Notes: generated by a model from the letters alone, not told the origin. A stretch of DNA of 7,342 nucleotides from Acidobacteriota bacterium (GCA_021789565.1 JAJYJL010000383.1:1-7342); one strand, 5' to 3'; positions 1 to 6,416 are shown, counted from the first letter of the stretch. Numbers and translations: made by a program.

Positions 1-98
1 ACCTCCGCCCGCACTGCAGCCGTAGAGAAAAAGCTAAGGATAGCACTATTTTCGCGCGATTGTTGAGATGGGTAGAGGAATTTCAGGAGGGCCGGCAG
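1..98. other. Left-edge non-coding stretch, possible RBS of next gene
   Basis: This is the 98 bp downstream of the S41-family gene stop codon. No ORF or convincing terminator is visible. On the minus strand positions 1-6 read GGAGGT, a strong Shine-Dalgarno-like sequence at the extreme edge, so another minus-strand gene could begin just outside the window. That is inference from six bases only. Confidence 0.25.
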
Positions 99-1367
99 TT
101 ATGCGAATTCAAGCAGGCCGTACCCCGTGGAAGCCACAGGCTTGAACCATTTCAGATTCGCGGACTTCTCAGCGCCGCCCTTCCCGTTAAGAATTTCTAG
201 TGCCTTCTGGAGCTGCTTGTCGTCGGGACCGCCAAATTTTGGAGGCGCGGTTTCACCTGCCGCGGCCGCGGCTTCGCTGCCCGCAGCCTGCATCACGTTT
301 GGCGTGATACCGTTGCCGGGAATGGGTTTGCCGTCAGGCGTGTAATACTTGGCAACGGAAAGCAGCAGGGCCGACCCGTCGCCCACGGGAATAAGTTTCT
401 GGTAAACGCCCACGCCGAAGCTGGGGACGCCCACGACGTCGCCGCGCTTATTGTCCATGATGGCTCCGGCCACAATTTCCGCCGGGCCCGCCGTGGACTG
501 GTTAATCAGAACAACCATCGGTAGCCGGGTAATCTGGTCAGAAGCCTGCGCCATGATTTCCTGGCGCGGATAACGCTGTCCGTAAAGATAGGTGATCAGA
601 CCGTGATCGAGAAACAGGTTGGCGGCTTTTTCGCCTTCCTGTTCGTTCCCGCCTGCGCAATCCCTAAGGTCCAGCACGATTTTTTTGTCGCCATCGGCAA
701 TCAACTGCTTGAGTTTGGCGGCGATTTGGCCAGATTTACCCTGATCAAACGTGGGGACACGCAGGTATGCCGTATTGCCGTCAATGGTTTTCGCCGTCAG
801 CAGAGCACTCTTAGGAACTTCACGGGTCAGGGTGACCTTCTCGGGCTGGCCCTGCGTACCTTTAATGACGGCCAGCGTGATGGATGACCCCGCCGCGCCA
901 TTCAGCAAACGTTTGATCTGCACCACGGACAATTCCCGGATTCGAGCGCCATTCACCTCGTCGATCAGGTCCCCAGGATCAATCCCGGCCTTTTCCGCCG
1001 GGCTGCCTGGCAGTACAGACACCACGGTGGCAAATCCCATCCTCTTCGAGACATAGATTCCTGTGCCGGCCGGGCCCGGTGCGGGGTGTTGCAGGTATTC
1101 CTGATACTCGGCGGGAGTAAAGTAAGTGCTGTAGGGATCAAGCGCCTCCAGGAGGCCACGGATCGCGCCCTTGGTGACGTTCTTCAGATTGGGCTGGGTG
1201 ACGTATTCCTGCTGGATTCTGGAAAGGACCTGGCTGTAGACACCCAGGTCGCGGTACGAGCTCTCACCCTGATCGGTGCTGCCCCTGCCCAGCACTCCTC
1301 CGATGATGACGTAAAAAAGCAATATAGAGGATAACGTTATTACAAGCAGACGGACACGCTTCGTCAT
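99..1367 (-). CDS. Membrane-anchored PDZ / S41-family (CtpA-like) protein, predicted catalytically inactive
   Basis: This 422-residue protein has the architecture of a C-terminal processing peptidase. It has one N-terminal membrane segment (about residues 4-25), a helical region with the family-like 'LDPYSTYF' stretch (about 38-93), a PDZ domain (about 99-185, starting at GTGIYV), an S41 core (about 188-361, with LRDCAGG at 234-240), and an Ala-rich linker with a hydrophilic tail. Known S41A enzymes use a Ser-Lys pair 25 residues apart followed by Gln four residues on. Here the aligned positions are Gly294 (in NQSTAGPAE), Val319 (in SFGVG) and Gln323. Gln is kept but both Ser and Lys are missing, so proteolysis is unlikely by this mechanism. 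A periplasmic peptide-binding, scaffold or regulatory role is inference. The ORF is open to a GTG at 1418, but ATG 1367 is preferred because AAGGAG lies 10 nt upstream and the membrane segment follows at once. It is divergent from the HAD gene. Confidence 0.85.
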   Translation of the reverse strand: MTKRVRLLVITLSSILLFYVIIGGVLGRGSTDQGESSYRDLGVYSQVLSRIQQEYVTQPNLKNVTKGAIRGLLEALDPYSTYFTPAEYQEYLQHPAPGPAGTGIYVSKRMGFATVVSVLPGSPAEKAGIDPGDLIDEVNGARIRELSVVQIKRLLNGAAGSSITLAVIKGTQGQPEKVTLTREVPKSALLTAKTIDGNTAYLRVPTFDQGKSGQIAAKLKQLIADGDKKIVLDLRDCAGGNEQEGEKAANLFLDHGLITYLYGQRYPRQEIMAQASDQITRLPMVVLINQSTAGPAEIVAGAIMDNKRGDVVGVPSFGVGVYQKLIPVGDGSALLLSVAKYYTPDGKPIPGNGITPNVMQAAGSEAAAAAGETAPPKFGGPDDKQLQKALEILNGKGGAEKSANLKWFKPVASTGYGLLEFA

Positions 1368-1377
1368 CGAATCGTCG

Positions 1378-1383
1378 CTCCTT
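1378..1383 (-). promoter_or_regulatory. Ribosome binding site choosing the S41-family start
   Basis: AAGGAG on the minus strand lies 10 nt before ATG 1367. The alternative in-frame GTG at 1418 has no comparable site and would add 17 polar, Arg-rich residues ahead of the membrane segment. Confidence 0.6.
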
Positions 1384-1531
1384 CGGCGGGCACCCCAATC
1401 CGGACCCCTACCAGACACTATAACATACCTGTAGCCCCTGGCGCATTGACATCACGGGCTTTCTGCGGTCCGTTTCGTCCCTTATGCTCCCTATCAATAT
1501 TATCGATTGGACGCTCGGGCCGGCTTCCGGC

Positions 1532-1546
1532 ACACTCTAAGAGTGT
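1532..1546. repeat. Perfect inverted repeat, possible operator
   Basis: ACACTC and GAGTGT flank a TAA centre, giving 6-bp perfect arms in the middle of a divergent promoter region. The size suits a dimeric regulator site or a small RNA hairpin. No known regulator motif is recognised. Confidence 0.35.
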
Positions 1547-1649
1547 CACCTTTCGCCAACAGGAGATCACGAGAATGCAAGGAATTGGAACCCATGACGC
1601 GTTCACGCTGATTTAATCAAAATTTAACTCCGCCGTAACAGCAGTCTCC

Positions 1650-1655
1650 TACAAT
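1650..1655 (+). promoter_or_regulatory. Weak candidate -10 for the HAD phosphatase gene
   Basis: TACAAT matches the sigma-70 -10 consensus at five of six positions and sits 60 bp ahead of ATG 1715. No -35 is present at 16-18 bp: the nearest TTTAAC (1623-1628) is 21 bp away. The same hexamer is used in the better lexA promoter candidate. Confidence 0.25.
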
Positions 1656-1702
1656 GAAGACTTAACCCGTTCCCGATTTGGCGCAATCCGGCCAGAATGA
1701 AA

Positions 1703-1708
1703 AGGAGG
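1703..1708 (+). promoter_or_regulatory. Ribosome binding site choosing the HAD start
   Basis: AGGAGG lies 6 nt before ATG 1715. It falls inside the slightly longer reading frame that begins at ATG 1697, and that upstream ATG has no ribosome binding site of its own. Confidence 0.75.
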
Positions 1709-1714
1709 GAGCTT

Positions 1715-2554
1715 ATGCAGACCCCAGCACAGTTCTTGAAGCGATACCTGGTGGCAAGCGATTTCGACCAGACGCTCAGTTTTCATGATTCCGGCTATGT
1801 CCTCAGTGAGATGGTGGGCATACCGGGCAAAGAGTTTGAACGCAAAACTGCGGTCCTCTCAGTGCAGAGCTTTGTCCAGCAGGGCGCCGAGCTTTCTTAC
1901 CTTCTGCTGCACGATCCCGACCTGCACGGGCGGGTCCGCAAGGACCATCTGGTCCGGGCCGGCAAGAACATCCGGCTGAAGCGAAACATCCAGCAACTGC
2001 GGGACCTGCTGGCGGGGGCCATCGAGGGCTACGCGTTTGAGTTTCATGTGCTTTCCGCGGCTCCGCAGGAAGTGGTGGAATCGGCGCTCGAGGGCCTTGT
2101 CCCGCGCGACCACATCCACGGCACCCAGTTGCGTTATGACAATTCCGGACAGGTGGAGGGCATTATTCGCGTCAACGCGGGTTACGGGAAAGTCACCACG
2201 CTCGACGATCTGCAATCCCTGCTGCAGATTGGCGCCGACCGCGTCGTCTACGTGGGCGATGGCAGCTCGGACGTCCACGTGATGCTGCACGTCAACCAGC
2301 GCGAAGGATTTACGGTGGCAGTCTCAGAAGCCCGCACCATCGCCCAGATTGCCAGGAGAACCGTCCTCAGTGACGACGCCCTGAGCGTCCTAGTGCCTGT
2401 TCTGGAAGAGATTGCGGGCTGGAACCGGCCGCGCATCCGCGCCTTCTTTGAGGAACAGGGACTTCTGATTCAGGGCTGGGACAAAGTGCAGGCCGACTGG
2501 CTCACCTTCCGCTCATCCGCTGAATCGAACGGCCGCGCCCCTGCGGAATACTGA
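1715..2554 (+). CDS. HAD-superfamily phosphatase (phosphoserine phosphatase-like, subfamily IB type)
   Basis: This 279-residue soluble protein has no signal peptide, so it is predicted cytoplasmic. All four HAD motifs are visible. Motif I is DFDQT, with nucleophile Asp16 and acid/base Asp18. Motif II is the Ser in HVLSAAP (Ser114). Motif III is probably Lys159 in YGKV. Motif IV is GDGSSD, with Mg-binding Asp182 and Asp186. The helical insert after motif I fits the C1-cap arrangement of SerB/MtnX-like enzymes. Family knowledge says such proteins hydrolyse small phosphomonoesters through an aspartyl-phosphate intermediate. The substrate cannot be read from this sequence, and 'phosphoserine phosphatase' would be over-calling. 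The start was chosen from the strong ribosome binding site. It is a single gene, divergent from the S41-family gene and convergent with the lipoprotein gene. Nothing looks truncated. Confidence 0.87.
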   Translation: MQTPAQFLKRYLVASDFDQTLSFHDSGYVLSEMVGIPGKEFERKTAVLSVQSFVQQGAELSYLLLHDPDLHGRVRKDHLVRAGKNIRLKRNIQQLRDLLAGAIEGYAFEFHVLSAAPQEVVESALEGLVPRDHIHGTQLRYDNSGQVEGIIRVNAGYGKVTTLDDLQSLLQIGADRVVYVGDGSSDVHVMLHVNQREGFTVAVSEARTIAQIARRTVLSDDALSVLVPVLEEIAGWNRPRIRAFFEEQGLLIQGWDKVQADWLTFRSSAESNGRAPAEY

Positions 2555-2570
2555 AGCGCCACCGGGAAGA

Positions 2571-5186
2571 TTACTGGCGGCCGAAACCAAGCGTCGGGTT
2601 CGGATCGCCCGTGGTTGTGCTCATGGTGACAAACCTGGTGGGCGAAACGATGTAGAGGATCAATGATCCGGAGCCGAAGGTCACTTTGCCGTTCGGCGCA
2701 ACCGAATAGGTGTCGGTAGCCGTTTGATCGGACAGCAGCGTGCCCAACTCATTGCTGTCGCTGGTGGTTGAAATGTTTCCGCCGCCGTCAAAAGTGACAA
2801 TGCCTGTGCTCAGCGTTGTCGGGGAGCCTCCTGAGGGGGTCGAAGCCGGCGTGGCCGCAAAGGGCTGGTCGCCAAAGAAGGCTTTCATGTTCAGGGTCGA
2901 GTTTGTAAACGGCCCGGCAGATTGCCCCTGGAACAATCCCGCTGTAACGCCGCTGTCCGCGCCGACAACAAAGGCCTGGTTTGCTGTAATCAGGTAGCCG
3001 GCCAGCCCGTTTGAACCCTGAAGCGCCAAAGTAAACCGCCCAGTGGTTGCGTCAGGAGTGGAGTAAGTTCCGTTTCCGGTCAACGATGTAACCGAGGAGG
3101 CATTGTTGGTGTCCAAGGAAAAGCTGGTGACGTTGCCATTTCCATCGAATGTAGCGGCGCCAACTGCCGCCTGGGAACCGCCGGTTGCGGTGGCGTCAAC
3201 CGCCAACACAACTACCCCGCTGAGTGAATTGTTCGAGAAAGGCCCTCCCGACTGCGCGTCAATTTCTCCCGTGACAAGCCCTGAAGTTGAAGCCGGGTCA
3301 ATGCTGAGGACCAACAGTTTGCTTGCAGAAACAGTGTAGAAAACATAATCCACAGGCGCAGGCGTAATGCCATTCAGTGCTGCAGTGCCACGGCCCGTAG
3401 TCGTGTCAACCGTGTAGGTGCTGGTGTTGGCGATTGGCGCGGCTACCCGAGGCGTGCCGTTGTCATCCGCGTCAAACTGGCCGCCCGTGATGCCACCCGA
3501 ACCGTTGGCCGTGAACTCGCCCGCGACAGCCAGACGACTTCCGGCCATGTCAGAGCCGGTAAAGCCAAACGCGTAGTTGCCGGTCACAGCCCCTTTATAA
3601 AATGCGGTGCTGTCCTGCAATTCGATCACGCCGCTCATCGCGTAGGGGCCATGGGTGTAATTGCTTGTGGCATCGAACTCGAGAATGGAACCTTTCTTCG
3701 CCGTGCCTCCGCTCAGACTTCCCATGGCAATCGCCATGTTGTAGGTGGCCCCTGCCGAGTTCGTCAAGGTAATCACACCCCGGTTGTCCGCGCCCACTGA
3801 ATAATTACCACTGAACGTGAGTGCGACCCCTGTCGTCAAACCTGTGTCATTTATGTCCTCTACGCCGCTGGTTATCAATCCCGACCCGTCGGCCACAAGA
3901 CTTCCCGCCACAGCCACCCGGTTTCCGCTGGTGTCATAACCGCTCAGCAGGAAGGCGTAGCGCCCGCTCAGCTCGGTATTGTTCGCCGCGGAGGAATTTA
4001 TGGTGATGCCGAGGGACTCCGTGGCTGTTTGTGGCGGCGTGCTTGAATCGGTCACCATCACGGTGAAATTTGAACTCTCGGCGGTCGTGGGCGTGCCGGA
4101 AATCACGCCCGTGCCGGAATCAAGCGACAGTCCGTTGGGAAGAGCCCCCGAGCTGACGCTCCATGTTATCGGCAGCGTGTAATAAAGGGCATCCAGAGTG
4201 GCCGTGTAACCCACGCCTACAGTCCCCGGCGGCAGTGAGGTTGTCGTAATCGTCAGACTTCCCTGGCTGGCGATCGTGATGCTGAACTGCTGTTGCGCGG
4301 ACACAGGCGCAGGGGCAGAATCCGCGGCCTGCACGGTGAGGTCGAACGTTCCTGCCGTTGTGGGCGTGCCGGAGATCGCTCCGCTGCTGGCGTCGAGCGC
4401 GAGCCCGGTCGGCAGGACGCCGGAGGCAACACTCCAGGTGACAGGCGCTATTCCGCCGCTCGATTGCAATGTGGCGCTGTAGGGGGTCCCGGCTTTGCCA
4501 TTCGGCAAGGATGTGGAAGTAATCGTCAGGCGCGGCTCAATCGTAATACTCAGCTGTTTTTGCGCGGACTCAGGAGCAGATGCAGAATCTGTGGCTTGAA
4601 CAGTGAAGGTTAATATCCCGGCGGTTGTGGGCGTGCCGGAGATCGCTCCACTGCTCGCGTTCAGTGAAAGACCTGCAGGTAACGTGCCTGAGGCAACACC
4701 CCAGGAAAGATTTCCTGTTCCGCCACTCGCTTGCAGCGTGGAGCTATAGCTGCTTCCAACTTCGCCAAGCGGCAATGAACTGGTGGCGACGGCCGGACCG
4801 GGGTCCACGGTCACGTTCGCCGAGGCTGAGGCGGCATTATTCGCTGCCGACGTGGCCTTAACCGTCACGGTCAGCGTTGAAGCAACACTCGCGGGGGCGT
4901 TATACGTTGCGGACGTGGCGGAAGTATTCGTAAAGGTTCCGCAGGCGGAGCCGCTGCACCCGCTGCCCGACACGCTCCAGGACACGCCCTGGCTGTTGGA
5001 GTCGTTGGTGACGCTGGCGGTGAATTTTTCAGTCTCGCCCTGGTCAATACTCTGTTGTGTGCCGGGTGAAATCGCGACTGAAACCTGAAGGCCTGGTGGA
5101 TTCGATGTGACTGGCGCGCTCGAACCACCTCCGCAGTTCGTGAGAAAAAGAACAACGACGGCGACCACACCAGCAGTGCTCTTCAC
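2571..5186 (-). CDS. Large secreted lipoprotein with Ig-like, three He_PIG and four C-terminal repeat domains
   Basis: This 871-residue protein starts with a short lipoprotein signal ending in LTNC (Cys18, then Gly, favouring the outer membrane or cell surface). The Asn before Cys is slightly atypical. Order after a Ser/Pro linker: one Ig-like domain (about 35-128, with a Cys77/Cys82 pair), then three He_PIG-type Ig modules (about 132-217, 219-307, 309-398), each carrying 'LPxGLxLxxxxGxISGTPTTA'. The C-terminal half (about 406-871) is four degenerate repeats beginning near 406, 535, 655 and 764, each with a YAF-like strand, a D/N/G-rich turn (such as ADGSGLIT or FDGNGNVT) and a 'TYS...GxxTL' strand. 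No catalytic motif is visible. An extracellular adhesive, structural or ligand-binding role is inference; similar proteins are frequent in acidobacteria. It starts at GTG with a GGGAGGGGG site 8 nt upstream, and its own promoter is visible. It ends 16 bp from the convergent HAD gene. Confidence 0.85.
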   Translation of the reverse strand: MKSTAGVVAVVVLFLTNCGGGSSAPVTSNPPGLQVSVAISPGTQQSIDQGETEKFTASVTNDSNSQGVSWSVSGSGCSGSACGTFTNTSATSATYNAPASVASTLTVTVKATSAANNAASASANVTVDPGPAVATSSLPLGEVGSSYSSTLQASGGTGNLSWGVASGTLPAGLSLNASSGAISGTPTTAGILTFTVQATDSASAPESAQKQLSITIEPRLTITSTSLPNGKAGTPYSATLQSSGGIAPVTWSVASGVLPTGLALDASSGAISGTPTTAGTFDLTVQAADSAPAPVSAQQQFSITIASQGSLTITTTSLPPGTVGVGYTATLDALYYTLPITWSVSSGALPNGLSLDSGTGVISGTPTTAESSNFTVMVTDSSTPPQTATESLGITINSSAANNTELSGRYAFLLSGYDTSGNRVAVAGSLVADGSGLITSGVEDINDTGLTTGVALTFSGNYSVGADNRGVITLTNSAGATYNMAIAMGSLSGGTAKKGSILEFDATSNYTHGPYAMSGVIELQDSTAFYKGAVTGNYAFGFTGSDMAGSRLAVAGEFTANGSGGITGGQFDADDNGTPRVAAPIANTSTYTVDTTTGRGTAALNGITPAPVDYVFYTVSASKLLVLSIDPASTSGLVTGEIDAQSGGPFSNNSLSGVVVLAVDATATGGSQAAVGAATFDGNGNVTSFSLDTNNASSVTSLTGNGTYSTPDATTGRFTLALQGSNGLAGYLITANQAFVVGADSGVTAGLFQGQSAGPFTNSTLNMKAFFGDQPFAATPASTPSGGSPTTLSTGIVTFDGGGNISTTSDSNELGTLLSDQTATDTYSVAPNGKVTFGSGSLILYIVSPTRFVTMSTTTGDPNPTLGFGRQ
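2574..3971 (-). repeat. Four degenerate C-terminal protein repeats
   Basis: The four units lie at about 3585-3971, 3225-3584, 2898-3224 and 2574-2897 (108-129 codons each). Aligned landmarks are GRYAFLLSG / GNYAFGFTG / GVVVLAVDA / KAFFGDQ, then ADGSGLIT / ANGSGGIT / DGNGNVT / DGGGNIS, then NYSVGADNRG / TYTVDTTTGRG / TYSTPDATTGR / TYSVAPNGK. The first two are the most alike and the last is the most worn. Boundaries are approximate and were judged by eye. Confidence 0.65.
3993..4793 (-). repeat. Three tandem He_PIG-module repeats visible at DNA level
   Basis: Three in-frame modules of about 267-273 bp (4536-4793, 4266-4532, 3993-4262) code for the He_PIG domains. Two share a 26-base exact match (4357-4382 and 4624-4649, 267 bp apart), and the third has a diverged copy from 4084. 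The match covers the ISGTPTTA segment. This is consistent with internal duplication and possible recombination that changes module number. Confidence 0.75.
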
Positions 5187-5194
5187 GTGACTTG

Positions 5195-5203
5195 CCCCCT
5201 CCC
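5195..5203 (-). promoter_or_regulatory. Ribosome binding site for the lipoprotein GTG start
   Basis: The minus strand reads GGGAGGGGG, ending 8 nt before GTG 5186. It supports a GTG start placed right before a Lys-then-hydrophobic signal peptide. Confidence 0.6.
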
Positions 5204-5244
5204 AATCAGCAAGCCGTCCGTTCGTTCATTAAAAAAATTAAGGC

Positions 5245-5274
5245 AGGATACCTTTATGAGGGATACACTGTCAA
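5245..5274 (-). promoter_or_regulatory. Sigma-70-type promoter for the lipoprotein gene
   Basis: On the minus strand a perfect TTGACA (5269-5274) is followed after 18 bp by TATCCT (5245-5250, four of six to consensus). The predicted start is near 5238, giving a leader of about 50 nt before GTG 5186. Two direct copies of GGATAC (plus strand 5246-5251 and 5261-5266) overlap the -10 and the spacer and could be a regulator site. Confidence 0.55.
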
Positions 5275-5356
5275 CAAAAATACAACCACACAATTCTAAA
5301 TTGACACGTCAGTAAACGAAGCAGCCGGAGGTGTTGCGTTCGTCGGAAGTCGTTTC

Positions 5357-5406
5357 GGAGGATGAGCGCAGAAATCTGCGTGGATTCTCTACGGGGGAAA
5401 TCCTCC
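5357..5406. other. Nested inverted-repeat element, possible structured RNA or regulator site
   Basis: Outer arms GGAGGAT (5357-5363) and ATCCTCC (5400-5406) pair perfectly over 7 bp. They enclose an inner perfect palindrome CGCAGA-AA-TCTGCG (5367-5380), which as RNA would be a 5-bp stem with an AAAT loop. No known riboswitch or RNA family was recognised. It lies upstream of the predicted lexA start site and downstream of none of the promoters identified, so whether it is transcribed is unclear. Confidence 0.35.
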
Positions 5407-5565
5407 ATTTGAAGATACGGAGCGAATAGGGCCACATGCCCTGCCCGCTAACCTTTGTATTAGTAGCCCTCACTGGGCGGCGCGGCGGCTCAAGAGTGAG
5501 AAGGTTTCCTGGCCCGGCCGTGCGGCACAGACTTTGCCGTCAAAGAATCAAACCAGGATTTCCGC

Positions 5566-5594
5566 TTGCTATTCGCTTTTTATTCGCCTACAAT
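5566..5594 (+). promoter_or_regulatory. lexA promoter with overlapping direct-repeat operator candidate
   Basis: TTGCTA (5566-5571, four of six) is separated by exactly 17 bp from TACAAT (5589-5594, five of six), giving a leader of about 45 nt before ATG 5646. Two direct copies of TATTCGC (5570-5576 and 5581-5587) occupy the -35 edge and the spacer up to the -10. Their 11-bp period equals one helical turn and has the geometry ATTC-N7-ATTC. A site so placed could let LexA repress its own gene, which is common for LexA proteins. The assignment to LexA is inference. Confidence 0.5.
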
Positions 5595-5633
5595 AACTTC
5601 AATTCATGGCCGTGTGGCACCTACGGCCCGAGC

Positions 5634-5639
5634 AGGAGG
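5634..5639 (+). promoter_or_regulatory. Ribosome binding site choosing the lexA start
   Basis: AGGAGG lies 6 nt before ATG 5646. It rules against the ATG at 5436, which would add 70 residues with no resemblance to LexA N-termini. Confidence 0.85.
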
Positions 5640-5645
5640 AACCCG

Positions 5646-6353
5646 ATGGCACTGACGCGGCGGCAAAAACAAGTCCTGGATTTTCTTATCCATTTCATTA
5701 ACCGGCACGGTTACTCACCCAGCTTCGAAGAGATGGCGTCCGGGCTCCATCTATCTTCGCTGGCCACGGTACACAAGCACCTGCAGGTCCTGGAGAGGAA
5801 GGGATTCATACGGCGCCGGTACAACCAGAGCCGCTCGGTGGAAGTTGTCGCCATTCCCGGTTCCGTGCCTTATGCCACGCCGCTTCCGGGCTCCGCGGCG
5901 GCAAAGCCAGGGACCGGACATGAATCATCCGCGGAATTGCCGGCAGACTCGATGCATTTCTTCCCGCTGCTAAACCTTGAATTCCCGTTGCTGGGCCATA
6001 TCGCCGCAGGCCAGCCTGTCGAGGCGATTTCGCACCCGGAAAACTTTTCGCTGGGGGATTTTGCCAGCCGTAAAGGCAAGATTTATGTTCTCAAAGTAAA
6101 GGGCGATTCCATGGTGGATGATCACATCTGCAATGGCGACTATATCCTGGTGGAGACCGCCGACACGGCGCAGAACGGTGAGATTGTGGTGGCCCTGATC
6201 GATGGGACAGAGGCCACATTGAAGCGTTTCTTCCTGGAAGGCGGAGACAAGGTCCGGCTGCAGCCAGCGAATGCCCAGATGGATCCCATCATCGTACCGG
6301 CGGGGGACCTCAAGATCCAGGGTCGCGTGATCGGCGTCCTGCGCAAGTACTGA
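5646..6353 (+). CDS. lexA: LexA, SOS-response transcriptional repressor and self-cleaving protease
   Basis: This 235-residue protein has an N-terminal winged helix-turn-helix (about 1-70, opening MALTRRQ as LexA proteins typically do) and a C-terminal S24 autoprotease domain (about 112-235). The self-cleavage site is Ala121-Gly122 in HIAAGQP, the nucleophile is Ser155 in KGDSM, and the general base is Lys193 in ATLKRFF. All are conserved, so RecA-stimulated autocleavage should work. LexA represses DNA-damage genes until RecA filaments trigger its cleavage. The linker between domains (about 71-111), Pro/Gly/Ala-rich, is much longer than in E. coli LexA (202 residues in total), accounting for most of the extra length. 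The DNA-binding half differs enough from E. coli that its operator cannot be predicted. It appears monocistronic, with its own promoter and a convergent downstream gene. The start is fixed by the AGGAGG site. Confidence 0.95.
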   Translation: MALTRRQKQVLDFLIHFINRHGYSPSFEEMASGLHLSSLATVHKHLQVLERKGFIRRRYNQSRSVEVVAIPGSVPYATPLPGSAAAKPGTGHESSAELPADSMHFFPLLNLEFPLLGHIAAGQPVEAISHPENFSLGDFASRKGKIYVLKVKGDSMVDDHICNGDYILVETADTAQNGEIVVALIDGTEATLKRFFLEGGDKVRLQPANAQMDPIIVPAGDLKIQGRVIGVLRKY

Positions 6354-6354
6354 A

Positions 6355-6370
6355 GCGGCAGGCCTGCCGC
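6355..6370. repeat. Perfect 16-bp GC-rich palindrome right after lexA
   Basis: GCGGCAGGCCTGCCGC begins 2 nt after the lexA stop codon. As RNA it would form a 6-bp stem with a GGCC loop. No T-tract follows directly (TATTTT comes about 15 nt later), so it is a poor canonical terminator. It could be an RNA 3'-end stabilising hairpin or a protein site. Confidence 0.4.
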
Positions 6371-6416
6371 CGGAGCAGCGCTTCTATTTTGTCGACGCTT
6401 GGGGCGGGAGCGGCCA

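Larger units (their letters stand above)
1384..1702. other. Divergent intergenic region between S41-family and HAD genes
   Basis: This gene-free stretch drives two genes in opposite directions. It contains a 6-bp inverted repeat (ACACTC-TAA-GAGTGT, 1532-1546), an AT-rich island at about 1609-1628 with the palindrome TGATT-T-AATCA (1609-1619), and a TACAAT hexamer at 1650-1655. On the minus strand TATAGT (1417-1422) could be a -10 for the S41-family gene, but no good -35 lies at the right distance. No protein-coding gene is supported. A 62-codon minus-strand reading frame (1418-1606) looks spurious. Confidence 0.5.
5187..5645. other. Divergent intergenic region between lipoprotein gene and lexA
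   Basis: About 460 bp contain no supported gene. Visible elements are a T-rich leader for the lipoprotein (TTAATTTTTTTAA on the minus strand, 5228-5240), its promoter (5245-5274), a TGAC-AC-GTCA palindrome (5302-5311), a nested inverted-repeat element (5357-5406), a small GGGC-CACAT-GCCC hairpin (5429-5441), and the lexA promoter with direct repeats (5566-5594). The lexA reading frame stays open upstream to an ATG at 5436, but that extension lacks a ribosome binding site and family resemblance, so it is treated as non-coding. Confidence 0.6.

Noticed and set aside
1575..1616. A 13-codon ORF (MQGIGTHDAFTLI) with AGGAG upstream, a possible leader peptide
   Set aside because: It is too short to judge, lacks regulatory codon runs, lies upstream of the only -10-like hexamer for the HAD gene, and is not followed by an attenuator hairpin.
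1859..2290. 143-codon minus-strand reading frame opposite the HAD gene
   Set aside because: It is the antisense shadow of a gene with intact HAD motifs. Its translation shows no recognisable domain.
2556..2580. CGCCA...TGGCG inverted repeat at the HAD/lipoprotein convergence as a terminator
   Set aside because: Only 5 bp with a 13-nt loop and no T-tract, and it overlaps the end of the lipoprotein coding sequence.
5301..5306. Plus-strand TTGACA as a -35 for a lexA-directed promoter
   Set aside because: No -10-like hexamer lies 16-19 bp downstream (the sequence there is GC-rich).
5302..5330. GTCAG...AGCAGCC resembling the conserved core of bacterial SRP (4.5S) RNA
   Set aside because: The spacing is too short, the GGAA tetraloop and the flanking helix are missing, and no long hairpin encloses it. 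Coincidental match.
5436..5645. In-frame upstream extension of lexA by 70 codons
   Set aside because: There is no ribosome binding site at 5436, the residues look unlike LexA, and the predicted lexA promoter and AGGAGG lie inside this stretch.
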